From an uncultured Butyricicoccus sp. (lineage in GTDB: Bacteria; Bacillota; Clostridia; Oscillospirales; Butyricicoccaceae), in the NCBI GenBank assembly GCA_959018045.1, contig CAUEJN010000067.1, forward strand, positions 1 through 6,305: a stretch of DNA of 6,305 nt, read 5' to 3'. Below, piece after piece: positions 5,299-6,305 of this stretch (position 1 is the stretch's first letter; every line of letters starts with the position of its first letter). Under the pieces are notes generated by a model. It was not told the origin of the DNA and did no database searches. It was given only the letters and a program-made list of their open reading frames with translations. Made by a program: the position numbers and the translations under genes.

Positions 5299-6258
5299 TC
5301 ACTTGTTCATCACAACCAGATGCGGATAGGCAATATCAATGCCTTCCTGATCAAAGCGCTTCTTGATGCGGCGCATCAGATCGGCACGCATGGCGAAGGT
5401 TGTACCGTTGTCCTTGCCCCACAGCAGCGCACGCAGAACAACCGCCGAGTCAGCCAGCTCATTGACACGCACGGTCACGCGCGGTGCACCGTTTGCCTTG
5501 GCTTCCTCGGTGCGCAGATCCAGATAATCGGGATGTGCACCCACCTCGTCAGCCAGTACCGCCAGCGCCTGATCGACGTCAGATTCGTATGTAATACCGA
5601 TATCCAGTGTCAGGCATACATTCTTGTCGCCGTAGTCGGCATTCTCCACGATGGCAGCATTCATGGTGCTGTTCGGGATGATGACACGCTTGTTTTCAAT
5701 CGTGCGCAGCACGGTATGCCGCAGGCTGATCTCCTCAACCGTACCGGCGACACCTTGGGACACGACGTTGACAACGTCACCAATGACAAACGGTCGGAAG
5801 GCCAGAATCATCATGCCGCTGGCAATGGAGCCCAGCGCCTCCTGACCAGCCAGACCAAAGACAACTGCCAGTACACCACCGGCTGCAAGCAGCTTGGTCA
5901 TGGCCTGATTGAGTGCCGGAATGCTGGAAACGATGATGGCGAAGGCGGCAAAGTAGATCAAAAACAGTACCGGATAGCGCAGAAAGGCAGCAAGCGTCGC
6001 ACCCGACTTATTGATCTCCTTCATGTGATCGGTTATTCTGCGGAAGATGCGGTTTGTGATCTTAACCGCAATCAGCATCAGCAAAATTGTGACTGCAATC
6101 AGCAGCACCTTACCCAAAAAGATGCCCACGGTATTGTCATTGAAAAAATCATTCAGCACCGTCCACCAAGACTTAGGCAATGCAGCCGCAATCGCGTCTT
6201 CTGCTGCACCGGTCAGTGCACCACCGGCATCGGTTACGGTATTGGTTCCAGTCTCCAT
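5299..6258 (-). CDS. mscS: MscS-family small-conductance mechanosensitive channel
   Basis: Integral membrane protein of 319 residues that should open under membrane tension and release solutes during hypo-osmotic shock. The ATG at 6258 follows AAGGAGG (6267-6273) by 8 nt. After an N-terminal segment of about 43 residues come TM1 (about 45-65), TM2 (about 90-112) and the glycine/alanine-rich pore helix TM3 (about 123-153, with GLAGQEALGSIASG). Next are RPFVIGD (155-161), the counterpart of the RPF..G motif at the end of TM3, and the beta domain with GTVEEISLR (172-180) and VIIPNS (192-197). The C-terminal alpha/beta domain runs to residue 319. This is the single-pore MscS layout (286 residues in E. 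coli), without the large extensions of MscK or YbdG types. It is the first visible gene of an operon with slhC; its promoter lies beyond the right edge. Confidence 0.95.
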   Translation of the reverse strand: METGTNTVTDAGGALTGAAEDAIAAALPKSWWTVLNDFFNDNTVGIFLGKVLLIAVTILLMLIAVKITNRIFRRITDHMKEINKSGATLAAFLRYPVLFLIYFAAFAIIVSSIPALNQAMTKLLAAGGVLAVVFGLAGQEALGSIASGMMILAFRPFVIGDVVNVVSQGVAGTVEEISLRHTVLRTIENKRVIIPNSTMNAAIVENADYGDKNVCLTLDIGITYESDVDQALAVLADEVGAHPDYLDLRTEEAKANGAPRVTVRVNELADSAVVLRALLWGKDNGTTFAMRADLMRRIKKRFDQEGIDIAYPHLVVMNK

Positions 6259-6305
6259 AATTATCTCCTCCTTTTCTCTTGGTAGCGCGAGAGCCGCGCA
6301 ATCTC
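6259..6305 (-). other. Upstream region of the channel gene
   Basis: This edge fragment holds the channel gene's ribosome binding site (6267-6273) and, further upstream, a GC-rich inverted repeat GCGCG/CGCGC at 6285-6299 with a 5-nt loop. No promoter can be recognised in the few bases present, and the hairpin has no T run. Whether another gene precedes it in the operon cannot be told. Confidence 0.4.

Noticed and set aside
5170..6285. Open reading frame of 371 codons on the plus strand opposite the channel gene
   Set aside because: It is antisense to a well-matched MscS-family protein and shows no domain or membrane pattern of its own.
6285..6299. GC-rich hairpin GCGCG/CGCGC as a terminator of an upstream gene
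   Set aside because: The stem is only 5 bp and no T run follows on either strand. Too little upstream sequence is present to judge.

Overview
The window looks like a chromosomal segment from a Gram-positive anaerobe of the Clostridia, most likely an Oscillospirales-type gut bacterium. The evidence is a GC content in the mid-50s (estimated by eye), strong AAGGAGG-type ribosome binding sites, a Bacillus/Clostridium-type L-lactate dehydrogenase, and a family of secreted proteins with S-layer homology (SLH) repeats. The genus cannot be fixed from the sequence alone.

There are five protein genes. From left to right they are: a 3'-truncated SLH protein gene on the minus strand (here slhA, 1-1163); an L-lactate dehydrogenase gene on the plus strand (ldh, 1295-2236); a large SLH protein gene on the minus strand (slhB, 2292-3851); a third SLH protein gene on the minus strand (slhC, 4038-5285); and, 13 bp upstream of slhC in the same operon, an MscS-type mechanosensitive channel gene (5299-6258). 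The slhA/B/C names are labels for this report only. No RNA genes, mobile elements, CRISPR arrays or attachment sites were seen, and no gene-free stretch exceeds 300 bp.

The three SLH proteins are paralogues along most of their length. Each has a signal peptide, three N-terminal SLH-like repeats, a conserved TDLL..LV...AVDA.KA-type block, and a beta-rich C-terminal module that resembles LolA/LppX-like (DUF6612-type) domains. slhB adds an Ala/Pro/Thr/Glu/Lys-rich tail, is very rich in methionine, and has codon choice suggesting strong expression. Only the first SLH repeat keeps a TRAE-like wall-polymer motif; the second and third are diverged in the same way in all three proteins.

ldh diverges from slhA across a 131-bp region that carries a good slhA promoter, and converges on slhB across 55 bp that hold a hairpin able to terminate in both directions. 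slhB has its own extended -10 promoter, with a tandem TCGCC repeat next to the -35. slhC follows the channel gene so closely that the two are probably co-transcribed, which suggests a link between membrane-tension relief and the cell envelope. ldh is the metabolic outlier: it reduces pyruvate to L-lactate to regenerate NAD+ in fermentation, and appears to be an unrelated neighbour lying within an SLH paralogue cluster.
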